In this document: positions 1-7,617 of the stretch, in pieces
Layout of the letters: each line of letters begins with the position of its first letter
Position numbering within the stretch: position 1 is the stretch's first letter
From: Lewinellaceae bacterium
GTDB lineage: Bacteria; Bacteroidota; Bacteroidia; Chitinophagales; Saprospiraceae
Reading direction: 5' to 3'
DNA: 64,000 bases
Assembly: GCA_020636355.1 (NCBI GenBank)
Contig: JACJYB010000007.1
Location: forward strand, 1 to 64,000
Program-made: the position numbers and the translations under genes
The notes under the pieces: generated by a model
What the model was told of the DNA's origin: nothing
Databases searched by the model: none
What the model saw: the letters and a program-made list of their open reading frames with translations, nothing else

Positions 1-653
1 GTATAGAGGTCGGGTGTCTCAACAGTATAACTCGAAGTAACCCTCAGCGAAGCTCCATACCCTTCGCCAGGCACATAATGGGCAAATTTTACACTGGTAT
101 TGTTAAGCTCATAAGGTTTGTAGTAGGTCGTATTAAACGCCAAGAGTACATCCTGCCAAAACCAGGACGCCGGCTCGGAAGCTTCAGCCTGGGTTGCGGA
201 ATACCGGCGATGTTCCCCCGGTCCCCAGGTGAGGTAATAGACCGCCGTATCCGTATACAAACTATAGTAGGGGTTTAACTGATCCTGGTCTCCTCCCTGG
301 TACAGGTATGCATCGATCTCTCCCCGGTTTTTTTGTCCTACAAACTCCAGGGATTCGCCCGTTGCACGCAGCGGTATCTCCTTTCCATTATGGATTAACT
401 GGTATGCGTCTTCTGAAATGGAGGACGTTGGTATCCCGGCATTTTGCAGGGCATCATAGGAAATCCGGAATACGCCATCCCGGGCAATATCAAACGAAAA
501 ATAAGATTGACCGGGCACAATCCATTCGTTGCCCAGTAAAGTATCTGTGTCAGATATCATTTGGGAAGTGGCGCGGAAAGCGAAAAAAGCAAATAGGGTA
601 AAGAACACCAGCCTTAGGGAGGTGGGTGTTTTGGATATAGGGGTGACTCGCAT
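1..653 (-). CDS. PorU-like C25 peptidase, N-terminal part (cut by window edge)
   Basis: The frame is open to the left edge and 217 codons are visible from the ATG at 653. Residues 1-31 form a signal peptide with a basic start, a Leu/Phe-rich core and a TSQ end. A beta-rich region follows, with GVFRISYDAL, LIHNGKEIPL and SLYTDTAVYYLTW, patterns I associate with the N-terminal domain of gingipain-like C25 peptidases of the PorU type. PorU is the type IX secretion sortase that removes the C-terminal signal of cargo and attaches it at the cell surface. The catalytic Cys/His region is outside the window, so a true sortase cannot be separated from a PorU2-like or other C25 protease. It is divergent from the glycosyltransferase at 705. 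Confidence 0.7.
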   Translation of the reverse strand, partial: MRVTPISKTPTSLRLVFFTLFAFFAFRATSQMISDTDTLLGNEWIVPGQSYFSFDIARDGVFRISYDALQNAGIPTSSISEDAYQLIHNGKEIPLRATGESLEFVGQKNRGEIDAYLYQGGDQDQLNPYYSLYTDTAVYYLTWGPGEHRRYSATQAEASEPASWFWQDVLLAFNTTYYKPYELNNTSVKFAHYVPGEGYGASLRVTSSYTVETPDLY

Positions 654-684
654 GTGAATTTGTAACTTGTTTCGTGTATTCATT

Positions 685-692
685 CAAAAATA
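685..692 (-). promoter_or_regulatory. Bacteroidota -7 element upstream of the PorU-like gene
   Basis: On the minus strand this reads TATTTTTG, a full match to TAnnTTTG, 32 bases before the ATG at 653. A TTG lies about 22 bases further upstream, slightly beyond the usual 19-21 spacing. The position in a 51-bp divergent gap supports it. Confidence 0.45.
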
Positions 693-704
693 CATAATCC
701 CGGG

Positions 705-1793
705 GTGTTGTTAACAACGATTCTATGGGCAACTATTGGGAGCGGGCTGATCCTAGCAGGCTATTACTATTATTATTTCAATGCTGTAATGCAGTCCAAA
801 ACGCCAGAAATCAATCAAGCGCTTGAGCCTGTCACCCTGCTAATCTGTGTGAAGGACAACATCAAACAGGTAAAGCAAAACTTGGCCTCCTGGTGTGAAC
901 AAAACTTTCCGGATTATGAAGTCATCATCATCGATGATCATTCAACCGACGGTTTAAGTGTCTATCTGGAAACCATGCAGCCCGTGTATCCTAACTTGTG
1001 TTGTTATCCCGCGCCGGACGGAATTAAAGATGCCCCAGGTAAAAAAGCAGCCCTGCAATTTGGACTGTTGCAGGCCAGGAGTCCGTGGATCCTGATGACC
1101 GATGCCGATTGCAAACCGTCTTCCACGCTTTGGATTCAGCAAATGATGGATGCCCGTTCCCAGCCAAAGACACAGTGTGTCCTTGGCTACAGCCCCCTGC
1201 AAAAAACCGCTTCTCTGCTATCCCGGTGGATGGCCTTTGAGACATCCTGGGTGGCCAACCAATACCTGGGATTTGCCCGGAAGGGAGAAGCCTACATGGG
1301 CGTAGGCCGTAACCTGCTGATAAAACGAGATATTGCTCTGACCGCTGAACTGCACCTGGAAATAGCCAGCGGGGATGACGACTTTCTGGTGCAGGCCGTA
1401 AAACCCAATTGCATCGACATCTGTATACATCCACAAGCATGGACCCGGACTTCAGCTCCTGATAACTGGACTTCCTGGTGGAAGCGCAAAACCCGACACT
1501 CCCAGACTGCTTTCATTTATCCTGGGAAGATCCGGTTAAAACTGGCCTTAATAAGCGCTTCACTGGGGATATACTACCTGGGACTAATTACCCTGCTCCT
1601 CACTTGGCATGACTGGTGGACGGTGATGATTTGGATCTTATGCACAATGACCGTTTTGCCTGTTCGGTACCCTCTGATCCGGAAATTGGAAATCCCGCGA
1701 TTTACCTGGTGGTGGGCAGAGCCCTTGTTGGTTCTGGCTTACGGACTGGTGGGATTTCGGATGCTGTTTCAATCCAGAAAGACCTGGAATTAA
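705..1793 (+). CDS. Family 2 glycosyltransferase, membrane-anchored
   Basis: This 362-residue protein starts with one membrane helix (about residues 5-27, including a run of five Tyr), followed by a GT-A fold domain. IIIDDHSTD (74-82) and TDADC (132-136) are the nucleotide-sugar and metal-binding Asp motifs. GDDD (223-226) is the acceptor-side acidic motif and WWKRKTRH (258-265) takes the place of the usual Q/RxxRW. Three C-terminal membrane helices follow (about 278-355). It probably transfers a sugar from an NDP donor to a lipid or surface glycan on the cytoplasmic face. The start is GTG, and no in-frame ATG exists before residue 29. It converges with the next gene by 4 bp. Donor and acceptor cannot be told from sequence. 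Confidence 0.85.
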   Translation: MLLTTILWATIGSGLILAGYYYYYFNAVMQSKTPEINQALEPVTLLICVKDNIKQVKQNLASWCEQNFPDYEVIIIDDHSTDGLSVYLETMQPVYPNLCCYPAPDGIKDAPGKKAALQFGLLQARSPWILMTDADCKPSSTLWIQQMMDARSQPKTQCVLGYSPLQKTASLLSRWMAFETSWVANQYLGFARKGEAYMGVGRNLLIKRDIALTAELHLEIASGDDDFLVQAVKPNCIDICIHPQAWTRTSAPDNWTSWWKRKTRHSQTAFIYPGKIRLKLALISASLGIYYLGLITLLLTWHDWWTVMIWILCTMTVLPVRYPLIRKLEIPRFTWWWAEPLLVLAYGLVGFRMLFQSRKTWN

Positions 1794-2707
1794 CCGGAGA
1801 AAGACCATCGTGTGCGCCAATGATCAATACAGGTCAGGAGTCCTCCTGGGTGCTTTTTTACACGGAAATAATACCTGATCTCCGCCCCAAAGTAACTATT
1901 CCAAAAAGCTACTCCTGGAATCTTACTTCCCATAAAATTGATGCCTTTCTGCTGTACGATGGCTTTTTTAATGATCTCGTAATGCAGCCATTTATGGGCA
2001 TTCCGTGGTTCTGAGGCATAATTCTGGCCGCTCAACATGGTGTACATCCACTGCTGATCTTCGTAATACAGCGTTGCCGCAAGAAATTCTCCGGAAGGAT
2101 CCTTAGCACCAATCAGATCTCCCCAACGGTGTTTACGTAACTGCGTTACCATTCGCTCGATCAATGTTCGTGAAAAGGGTACTGCCGAGGATTGCCGTCG
2201 AAAGGATTGGGCAATCAATGCATAAAAAGTAGCTGTATCGATGGCCTCCAATGTAAATGCATCTTTGCTCTGATTCAGCTGCTGCCGGAGTTTCTTTTGC
2301 AGGCCTGCATGAATGTCGTCCATTGATCCGGACAATACAAAGGTTGGTTCCGCCGAAAATTGCAGATATGGATTAGAACCAATGGAATACGGCAGCGCGG
2401 GGTCCAATGATAAATGCACGTAATTGAATGCATCCAATCGCCGGGCTAATTCTGCTGTAGCTAAACCACTATCCACCCCTTCAGCAAACCAGGGTCCGGA
2501 ATGCGGGGTCAGATAGGGCGTGGTAACGATGCGAAATCCCCATTTTTTCCGAAGCCGAATGGGTATAAATGCCTGCAGTTTACCGTCTTTCTCTAGAGCA
2601 ATCACATCCCATTCACCCGGGCAGACGACCTCCATCCAGCTGGGTTTCAGAAAAAAGGGTACCTCCGGCTCTCCTTCGATGTATTGCAGTAATGTTTGAT
2701 CAATCAT
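1790..2707 (-). CDS. GNAT/FemAB-like acyltransferase (second of tandem pair)
   Basis: About 305 residues if started at the ATG at 2707, which forms an ATGA overlap with the stop of the upstream gene. A longer start at 2728 would overlap it by 25 bp and is less likely. The protein has the layout of the FemAB/BioF2-like GNAT superfamily: an N-terminal half around PFFLKPSWMEVVCP and PYLTPHSGPWF, then a second GNAT core with DLIGAKDPSGEFLAATLYY and a C-terminal FMGSKIPGVAFWNSYFGAE motif. The paralogue upstream has the matching FEGSNIPGVASYFRRFGAE, so the pair arose by duplication. Members move amino-acyl or acyl groups to cell-wall or other acceptors. The substrate is unknown. Confidence 0.65.
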   Translation of the reverse strand: MIDQTLLQYIEGEPEVPFFLKPSWMEVVCPGEWDVIALEKDGKLQAFIPIRLRKKWGFRIVTTPYLTPHSGPWFAEGVDSGLATAELARRLDAFNYVHLSLDPALPYSIGSNPYLQFSAEPTFVLSGSMDDIHAGLQKKLRQQLNQSKDAFTLEAIDTATFYALIAQSFRRQSSAVPFSRTLIERMVTQLRKHRWGDLIGAKDPSGEFLAATLYYEDQQWMYTMLSGQNYASEPRNAHKWLHYEIIKKAIVQQKGINFMGSKIPGVAFWNSYFGAEIRYYFRVKKHPGGLLTCIDHWRTRWSFSG

Positions 2708-3669
2708 GGGCGGTATACTTCGATGCATTGAATTTGTTCTGCTCCGAATCGCCTGAAATACGAAGCTACACCCGGAATGTTACTGCCCTCGAAATCAAAA
2801 ATAAGATCATCCTTCAGCGCCCACTCTATCCCTTGCCATACCAGCAGACTATTGCCCTGGTTATTGGAAATGCGGGTATCCCGGAAGGCGGCCAGGTAAT
2901 AGACGGAATCCGCGTCCGCTACGAAGAGGGCGCCAGCCATGATTTTGCCCTGCTCATCTGTCGTGAGCCATGCTTTTAGTCGGCCCGAACCCTGATATTC
3001 GTGGAGAATATTCATCATTGCCTGACGGTAGGCGGCCAGGTTCCCAACCCTGCGCTCCTCCAGATGCCCGATGGCCAGACGGATGAACGCTTCCCGATCG
3101 GTCACTTCGACAATCCGGTATTTACGCTGTGCCTGACGGATGTCCCGTTGTACGTTTTTGTCTAGCCTGGCAAAATGTTCTTCCGGCGTATGGCCCGGGC
3201 GGATAATGAAAGTGGCCCTGGGTTTATTGTGCATGCCTTGCCAGCGAAAAGGCAGGTCATGGGGTAGGGTATAATGCAGTTTCCAGCGAATGAATCGCAC
3301 TCGCTGCCACGGCATCATCGCTTGTTGAACCATGTCCTGATACCCGTGTAAAAATGCATGAACCGGTCTTTTATCCGGGTCCTTAACCAGCAATGGTCCG
3401 ACATAAGGCGTGAACAATGGCGTGTGTAAAAACCGGAATAGCCGGTACCGGTAACTCCATTGAAATGGCAGCGCAAAATTGAGTTGACCACTGCGATCAA
3501 CGGCTATTGCTGCACTCCATCCATCATCTCCACATACCGTATCCAGCCAGTAAGGGTCCAGGTAAAGTGGTAAATCACCTCTCTCCCGGCAAAATTGGCG
3601 GTACTGCTCCCGGTAAGCCTTTAATTGGCTGCTGAAAGAGCTATCTTTGCCGAGAAGTGATTGGTTCAT
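2704..3669 (-). CDS. GNAT/FemAB-like acyltransferase (first of tandem pair)
   Basis: A 321-residue FemAB/GNAT-type protein. Landmarks are LPLYLDPYWLDTVCG (about 35-48), TPLFTPYVGPLL, a basic ARLDKNVQRDIRQAQRKY helix typical of the second GNAT domain, and the C-terminal GSNIPGVASYFRRFGAE motif shared with the gene downstream. The two genes overlap by 4 bp and surely share a transcript. The ATG at 3669 shares the tetranucleotide CATG with the ATG of rsmG on the other strand, so each gene's leader lies inside the other. Next to a glycosyltransferase and a surface peptidase, a role in modifying envelope polymers is plausible but inferred. Confidence 0.65.
   Translation of the reverse strand: MNQSLLGKDSSFSSQLKAYREQYRQFCRERGDLPLYLDPYWLDTVCGDDGWSAAIAVDRSGQLNFALPFQWSYRYRLFRFLHTPLFTPYVGPLLVKDPDKRPVHAFLHGYQDMVQQAMMPWQRVRFIRWKLHYTLPHDLPFRWQGMHNKPRATFIIRPGHTPEEHFARLDKNVQRDIRQAQRKYRIVEVTDREAFIRLAIGHLEERRVGNLAAYRQAMMNILHEYQGSGRLKAWLTTDEQGKIMAGALFVADADSVYYLAAFRDTRISNNQGNSLLVWQGIEWALKDDLIFDFEGSNIPGVASYFRRFGAEQIQCIEVYRP
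3642..3649 (+). promoter_or_regulatory. -7 element for rsmG inside the acyltransferase gene
   Basis: TATCTTTG is a full match to TAnnTTTG, 18 bases before the ATG at 3668. It overlaps the alternative upstream start at 3647, which argues for 3668 as the rsmG start. No good -33 TTG is visible at the usual distance. Confidence 0.45.
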
Positions 3670-4300
3670 GAATTTGCAAATCCTGTTAGATTATTTTCCT
3701 GATCTGTCGGAACATCAACGCGAGCAGTTTGCCCGTTTAGGTCCTTTATACGCAGACTGGAATGCTAAAATAAACGTTATCTCCCGGAAAGATCTGGACC
3801 AATTGTATGAGCATCATGTACTGCATTCCTTGGCGATCGGAAAATGGATTCGGTTTAATCGTGGAAGCCGGGTTTTAGATGTGGGAACCGGAGGGGGTTT
3901 TCCGGGTATTCCCCTGGCGATTCTCTATCCGGAAGTGGAGTTTCATCTGGTAGATTCTATTCGTAAAAAGATCACTGTGGTCCAGGATATTGCAGAACAA
4001 ACAGGTCTAAAAAATGTCACGGCTTACCAGGCTCGAGTAGAGACTTTAACGGAGAAATACGACTTTATTCTCGCCCGGGCTGTAGCAGAGACCAAACAAT
4101 TGATCCAATGGACCCGCAAATTAATTTCGACCAAAGAGAAAAATGCCGTTCCAAACGGGTGGATCTTTTTAAAAGGTGGTTCCGTACGGGAAGAACTGAA
4201 AATGAATTTTAGAAATATGTACCATGAATTAACTCCCATTCAGGATATATTTCCAATGGAATACTTTGATGACAAATATATTGTCTACATCCAACGATAA
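3668..4300 (+). CDS. rsmG: 16S rRNA (guanine(527)-N7)-methyltransferase RsmG
   Basis: A 210-residue protein matching RsmG/GidB over its whole length. NVISRKD and YEHHVLHSL (36-55) form the family signature, DVGTGGGFPG (71-80) is the S-adenosylmethionine loop, and ILARAVA lies near residue 134. It methylates G527 of 16S rRNA in the 30S subunit; in other bacteria its loss gives low-level streptomycin resistance. The ATG at 3668 was chosen over an ATG at 3647 because homologues begin just before the LLDYFPDLS segment and because a promoter element covers the earlier codon. The gene is divergent from the acyltransferase pair and shares a CATG start with it. Confidence 0.95.
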   Translation: MNLQILLDYFPDLSEHQREQFARLGPLYADWNAKINVISRKDLDQLYEHHVLHSLAIGKWIRFNRGSRVLDVGTGGGFPGIPLAILYPEVEFHLVDSIRKKITVVQDIAEQTGLKNVTAYQARVETLTEKYDFILARAVAETKQLIQWTRKLISTKEKNAVPNGWIFLKGGSVREELKMNFRNMYHELTPIQDIFPMEYFDDKYIVYIQR

Positions 4301-4488
4301 TAACAGGAAAAGCATTCCATAAAAAAATCCTGGATGGGCGTCTTTCTGGTCATACGCTGGGATCTTTAGATCACAATAGACAGGCATTCTACCAGGACCT
4401 AGCTATTAAGAATAATATACTTTGCATGTGTCTGTAATTAGATGATTTTGCCAGAATTAATACGAATAATAATAAATTTTACCGTGTG

Positions 4489-5583
4489 ATGAAGAATGAG
4501 GCCAATACCTACGCATTAATCATGGCCGGGGGTGTCGGTTCCCGCTTTTGGCCAGCAAGCCGTGAAGTTTTACCCAAGCAATTTCTGGATATGATGGGCG
4601 TAGGCAAATCACTATTGAGGCTTACTTACGAACGCTTCCTGGATAGTTGCCCTGCTGAAAATGTTTATGTACTGACCCACGAAAAATATTTTGATCTGGT
4701 CTTGGAACATCTTCCGGAGTTGAAACCTCATCAGGTGATCACCGAACCATCCCGCAACAATACGGCTCCTTGCATCGCTTATGCATCCTTCAAATTACGG
4801 GAACTGGATCCGGAGGCTGTCCTGGTCGTATCCCCTGCCGATCATGTGATCTTAAAACCGCAGGTTTTTACGGAAGTCATAACCGCTGCCACCAGTTACG
4901 CTGCAGAAAACCCGGGAATCGTAACCATCGGTATCACCCCATCGCGGCCGGATACCGGCTATGGGTATATCCGGATGGGCACGGTTGAATCACCGGGTAA
5001 ACATCCGATTATCCGGGTGGAAGCCTTTACAGAAAAACCAAATCATGACCGGGCACTAGCATACTTGCATTCCGGTAACTATGTTTGGAATGCCGGTTTA
5101 TTTGTCTTTCGGGCTGCCTTTATGCAAAGCACCTTCCAAACACTTGCCCCCGAGATTTATCGGCATTTGAGTCCGGAAGTCATACCCTACAATACCCTGG
5201 GCGAGGCTGATGCCATCAAAGAGAATTATCCGTTGACCCCATCCATCTCCGTTGACTATGCCATTATGGAAAAATGTGCTTCAACATTTACGATCCCTGC
5301 AGATTTTGGCTGGTCTGATTTGGGTACCTGGGCATCCTTGTTCGCCGAACGGGTAAAATCTCCCAATAACAACGTCGTCGATTCGGAAATGCTGGACCTG
5401 GAAGAAGTACACAATTGCCTGATCCGCGTGCCGGAAGGAAAGTTAGGTGTAATCCGTGGATTGGAAGATTTCCTGGTCATCGATGAGCACGATGTGCTTC
5501 TTATTTATCCGAAAGACCGGGAGCAGGAAATCAAAGCAGTGACGCTTCGACTTAAAGAAAGGGGTCTGGATAAGTTTTTGTAG
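4489..5583 (+). CDS. manC: Mannose-1-phosphate guanylyltransferase
   Basis: The 364-residue protein carries the nucleotidyltransferase signature MAGGVGSRFWPASR...PKQ (about 12-30), TEPSRNNTAP, the SPADH motif, FTEKP and WNAGLF. It makes GDP-mannose from mannose-1-phosphate and GTP in the cytoplasm for glycan synthesis. At this length it is the single-domain form, without the C-terminal phosphomannose isomerase domain of the about 480-residue bifunctional enzymes. An in-frame GTG lies directly before the ATG at 4489. The gene stands alone, with 188 bp of non-coding DNA before it. It may feed the glycosyltransferase at 705, which is inference from proximity. Confidence 0.93.
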   Translation: MKNEANTYALIMAGGVGSRFWPASREVLPKQFLDMMGVGKSLLRLTYERFLDSCPAENVYVLTHEKYFDLVLEHLPELKPHQVITEPSRNNTAPCIAYASFKLRELDPEAVLVVSPADHVILKPQVFTEVITAATSYAAENPGIVTIGITPSRPDTGYGYIRMGTVESPGKHPIIRVEAFTEKPNHDRALAYLHSGNYVWNAGLFVFRAAFMQSTFQTLAPEIYRHLSPEVIPYNTLGEADAIKENYPLTPSISVDYAIMEKCASTFTIPADFGWSDLGTWASLFAERVKSPNNNVVDSEMLDLEEVHNCLIRVPEGKLGVIRGLEDFLVIDEHDVLLIYPKDREQEIKAVTLRLKERGLDKFL

Positions 5584-5742
5584 GCAACATTTGGCCTGAT
5601 TCACTCGTTAACAAGCTGATTTACAGCGGTTAAACATTCGTTAAAAACCTTGCCATATAGCAATGGAATGATTGTATAACTGGCTTGACAACCAATAATT
5701 TAGGATAAAGCGGTGCAAAATCCCATTTTAACAAGCCGAAAC

Positions 5743-5768
5743 TTTATGACTACTCAACCAGTCATAAA
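5743..5768. repeat. Perfect 9-bp inverted repeat upstream of ompH
   Basis: TTTATGACT (5743-5751) and AGTCATAAA (5760-5768) are separated by 8 bases. There is no T-run, so it is not a terminator of manC. It lies about 75 bp before the first ompH-like start and may be an operator. Confidence 0.5.
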
Positions 5769-5778
5769 AGAGAATTTA

Positions 5779-5803
5779 GTGCGTAAATAGTATTTTAGCG
5801 CAC
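5779..5803 (+). promoter_or_regulatory. Imperfect inverted repeat enclosing a possible -7 element of ompH
   Basis: GTGCG (5779-5783) faces GCGCAC (5798-5803) with partly paired TAAA/TTTTA inside. The segment TATTTTAG (5791-5798) is a 7/8 match to TAnnTTTG. If used, the transcript would start near 5804, 40 bases before the ATG at 5844. Confidence 0.3.
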
Positions 5804-5843
5804 GATTTGAATGAATCATCAAACCACGCTTAAACTGTTGAAA

Positions 5844-6344
5844 ATGAAACGGATAGTTTTGAGTATGATGCTCGTTTTACTTGGCTCTCTAGCGATTAAG
5901 GCACAAAAGAGCATTGTGATCGACATCAATTACATTATGGAAAACCTGGATAGTTACAAAAAAGCCCAGGAGCAGCTGGACCAACTTTCAGCCTCCTGGC
6001 GTCAGGAGATCTCCGAAAAACAAGATCAAATCAAGGGTTTGTATAACAAATACCAGGCGGATCAGGTCCTTTTGAATGACGAAATGCGCCATCAACGGGA
6101 GGATGAGATTACCGCTCAAGAAAAAGGTGTCATGGAACTTCAGCGCAGCAAATTTGGACCTGAAGGAGAGCTCTTCCAAAAACGGAAAGAGTTGGTCCAA
6201 CCAATTCAGGACAAAGTTTATGCGGCGATCGAAGAATATGCAACCAGCAGGGATTACGATTTGGTTTTTGATACTTCCGGTTCCATCATCTATGTGAATC
6301 CGACCTACGATAAAACCGAAGATATCCTCAAGAAAGTCCAGTAA
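5844..6344 (+). CDS. Skp/OmpH family periplasmic chaperone (first copy)
   Basis: From the ATG at 5844 the protein has 166 residues and begins with a classic signal peptide (MKRIVLSMMLVLLG..KAQ). An in-frame ATG at 5811 would add eleven residues ahead of it and sits only a few bases after the likely transcript start. The mature part follows the OmpH plan: a short beta strand (SIVIDINYIME), a long charged coiled-coil hairpin, then the conserved LVQPIQDKVYAAIEEYA...YDLVFD...IIYVNP end. Skp-type chaperones form trimers that hold unfolded outer-membrane proteins in the periplasm. A paralogue follows 74 bp downstream, a common Bacteroidota arrangement. Confidence 0.88.
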   Translation: MKRIVLSMMLVLLGSLAIKAQKSIVIDINYIMENLDSYKKAQEQLDQLSASWRQEISEKQDQIKGLYNKYQADQVLLNDEMRHQREDEITAQEKGVMELQRSKFGPEGELFQKRKELVQPIQDKVYAAIEEYATSRDYDLVFDTSGSIIYVNPTYDKTEDILKKVQ

Positions 6345-6373
6345 TGTACCAAAGCTGGATAGAGAAATTTTAA

Positions 6374-6381
6374 TATTTTTG
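6374..6381 (+). promoter_or_regulatory. -7 element between the two ompH genes
   Basis: TATTTTTG matches TAnnTTTG fully, 38 bases before the ATG at 6419. The second copy can therefore be transcribed on its own. No clear -33 TTG is present. Confidence 0.4.
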
Positions 6382-6418
6382 CACCGCTTTTGATAAAAAC
6401 TTTAAATCTAACATTCCG

Positions 6419-6928
6419 ATGAAATCATTTACAATGACTGCCATATTTGCCTTCTTTTGTTTTATTTCAGCCGGTGTGGCTCAGCAAAAGATCGCATTCA
6501 TCAATTCAGCGATGATTCTGTCCGAGATGCCTGAGGTCAAATCCGCTGATACCGAAATGGAAGCCATGCGCTCACAGTCTCAAAAGAAACTGGAACAACG
6601 AGTGACGACCTGGCAAGGCAAGGTCCAGGATTTGCAACGTAAATCCCAATCCGGTGAATTGTCTCCCAAGCAACAAGCAGACGAAGAGGATCGCCTAACC
6701 CAGGAACAACAAGAAATATCCAAACTGGAACAAGACATGACCGAAAGTCTGCAGAAAAAACGCGATGAGCTTTTACAGCCGATTTACGATAAGGTCAACG
6801 AAGCCATCAAAGGTCTGGCTAAAGAGAAAGGATGGGATATCGTCTTTGACGCTTCTCCTGGTATATTGTATGTCAATGATGCCATTGATGCCACTGACAT
6901 GATCAAAACCAAATTGGGGTTGAAATAA
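6419..6928 (+). CDS. Skp/OmpH family periplasmic chaperone (second copy)
   Basis: A 169-residue protein with a signal peptide ending near residue 21 (AGVAQ). The mature protein has the OmpH strand KIAFINSAMIL, a long Lys/Gln/Glu-rich coiled coil (about 40-125) and the C-terminal LLQPIYDKVNEAIKGLAKEKGWDIVFD block that closes the trimer body. The function is the same as for the copy upstream: holding outer-membrane protein clients in the periplasm. It ends 26 bp before a strong terminator, which closes this two-gene unit. Confidence 0.9.
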   Translation: MKSFTMTAIFAFFCFISAGVAQQKIAFINSAMILSEMPEVKSADTEMEAMRSQSQKKLEQRVTTWQGKVQDLQRKSQSGELSPKQQADEEDRLTQEQQEISKLEQDMTESLQKKRDELLQPIYDKVNEAIKGLAKEKGWDIVFDASPGILYVNDAIDATDMIKTKLGLK

Positions 6929-6954
6929 TCCAATTCCAATCAAAAGATAATTTT

Positions 6955-6991
6955 AAGGCTTTCGGATCTTTCCGGGAGCCTTTTATTTTTT
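6955..6991 (+). terminator. Rho-independent terminator after the ompH pair
   Basis: AAGGCTTTCGGA pairs with TCCGGGAGCCTT (12 pairs, two of them U-G) around a 4-base loop, followed by TTATTTTTT. Confidence 0.85.
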
Positions 6992-7041
6992 AGGCCAATC
7001 CAATAAATTACAGTTCATTGGACTAATAATCCAATGCTATC

Positions 7042-7545
7042 ATGGAGATTACAAATTCAATTATCGGATTGGATGCCATCCTACTTTTGGGAGATCCCCG
7101 CTTACGTCAAGTTTGCGAGCCGGTGGTACCTGCTGAAATTGCTGCATTACAGCCCTGGTTTGACCGTATGCATCAATTAATCTTGTTGTTTCGCAAAACT
7201 TATGGCCGTGGGCGGGCGATTGCGGCGCCTCAGGTCGGCCTGCTTAAGCGGGTGGTTTGTTTGTACATCGATGAACCACAGGTATTAATCAATCCGACGT
7301 TTTCTCAACGCAGTGAAGAAATGTTCGAATTGTGGGACGATTGCATGTCTTTTCCAAATCTTATGGTTCGTCTGAAGCGGCATCATTCGGTCCAATTGCA
7401 TTTCCTTGATCAATATGGGCAGTCACAAACCTGGAACCTGGAAGGAGACTTGTCCGAATTATTGCAACATGAATTGGACCACCTGGACGGCATACTGGCA
7501 CTGGATTATGCCCGGAATGCCGATGATTTGAAATGGGTGGTGTGA
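7042..7545 (+). CDS. Peptide deformylase-like protein
   Basis: The 167-residue protein has all three deformylase motifs in order: GRAIAAPQVG (57-66), DDCMS (99-103) and HELDH (143-147). Deformylases use the Cys and two His to bind Fe or Zn and the Glu to remove the N-formyl group from nascent proteins. The second motif is normally EGCLS, so E-to-D and G-to-D changes mark a divergent branch. The metal ligands Cys101, His143 and His147 and the catalytic Glu144 are all kept, so activity is likely, though on which substrate is uncertain. A standard def may exist elsewhere. It stands alone between a terminator and the convergent lspA. Confidence 0.8.
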   Translation: MEITNSIIGLDAILLLGDPRLRQVCEPVVPAEIAALQPWFDRMHQLILLFRKTYGRGRAIAAPQVGLLKRVVCLYIDEPQVLINPTFSQRSEEMFELWDDCMSFPNLMVRLKRHHSVQLHFLDQYGQSQTWNLEGDLSELLQHELDHLDGILALDYARNADDLKWVV

Positions 7546-7617
7546 ACATGGTCGTGTTTTCGTATTGACGTGTTCTCGTGCGAATAGCGAGCAGCAAATA
7601 GCGTAAAACCTCCTAGA

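Noticed and set aside
1616..2014. 132-codon open frame across the end of the glycosyltransferase gene
   Set aside because: It is out of frame with the glycosyltransferase and antisense to the next gene, without domain features.
4301..4488. tRNA or small RNA between rsmG and manC
   Set aside because: No cloverleaf arms or conserved TPsiC-like sequence; only AT-rich DNA with a weak promoter-like TATACTTTG.
7546..7617. Bidirectional terminator between the deformylase-like gene and lspA
   Set aside because: The repeated GCGAATAGCG/AAATAGCG pieces do not form a convincing stem with a T-run.
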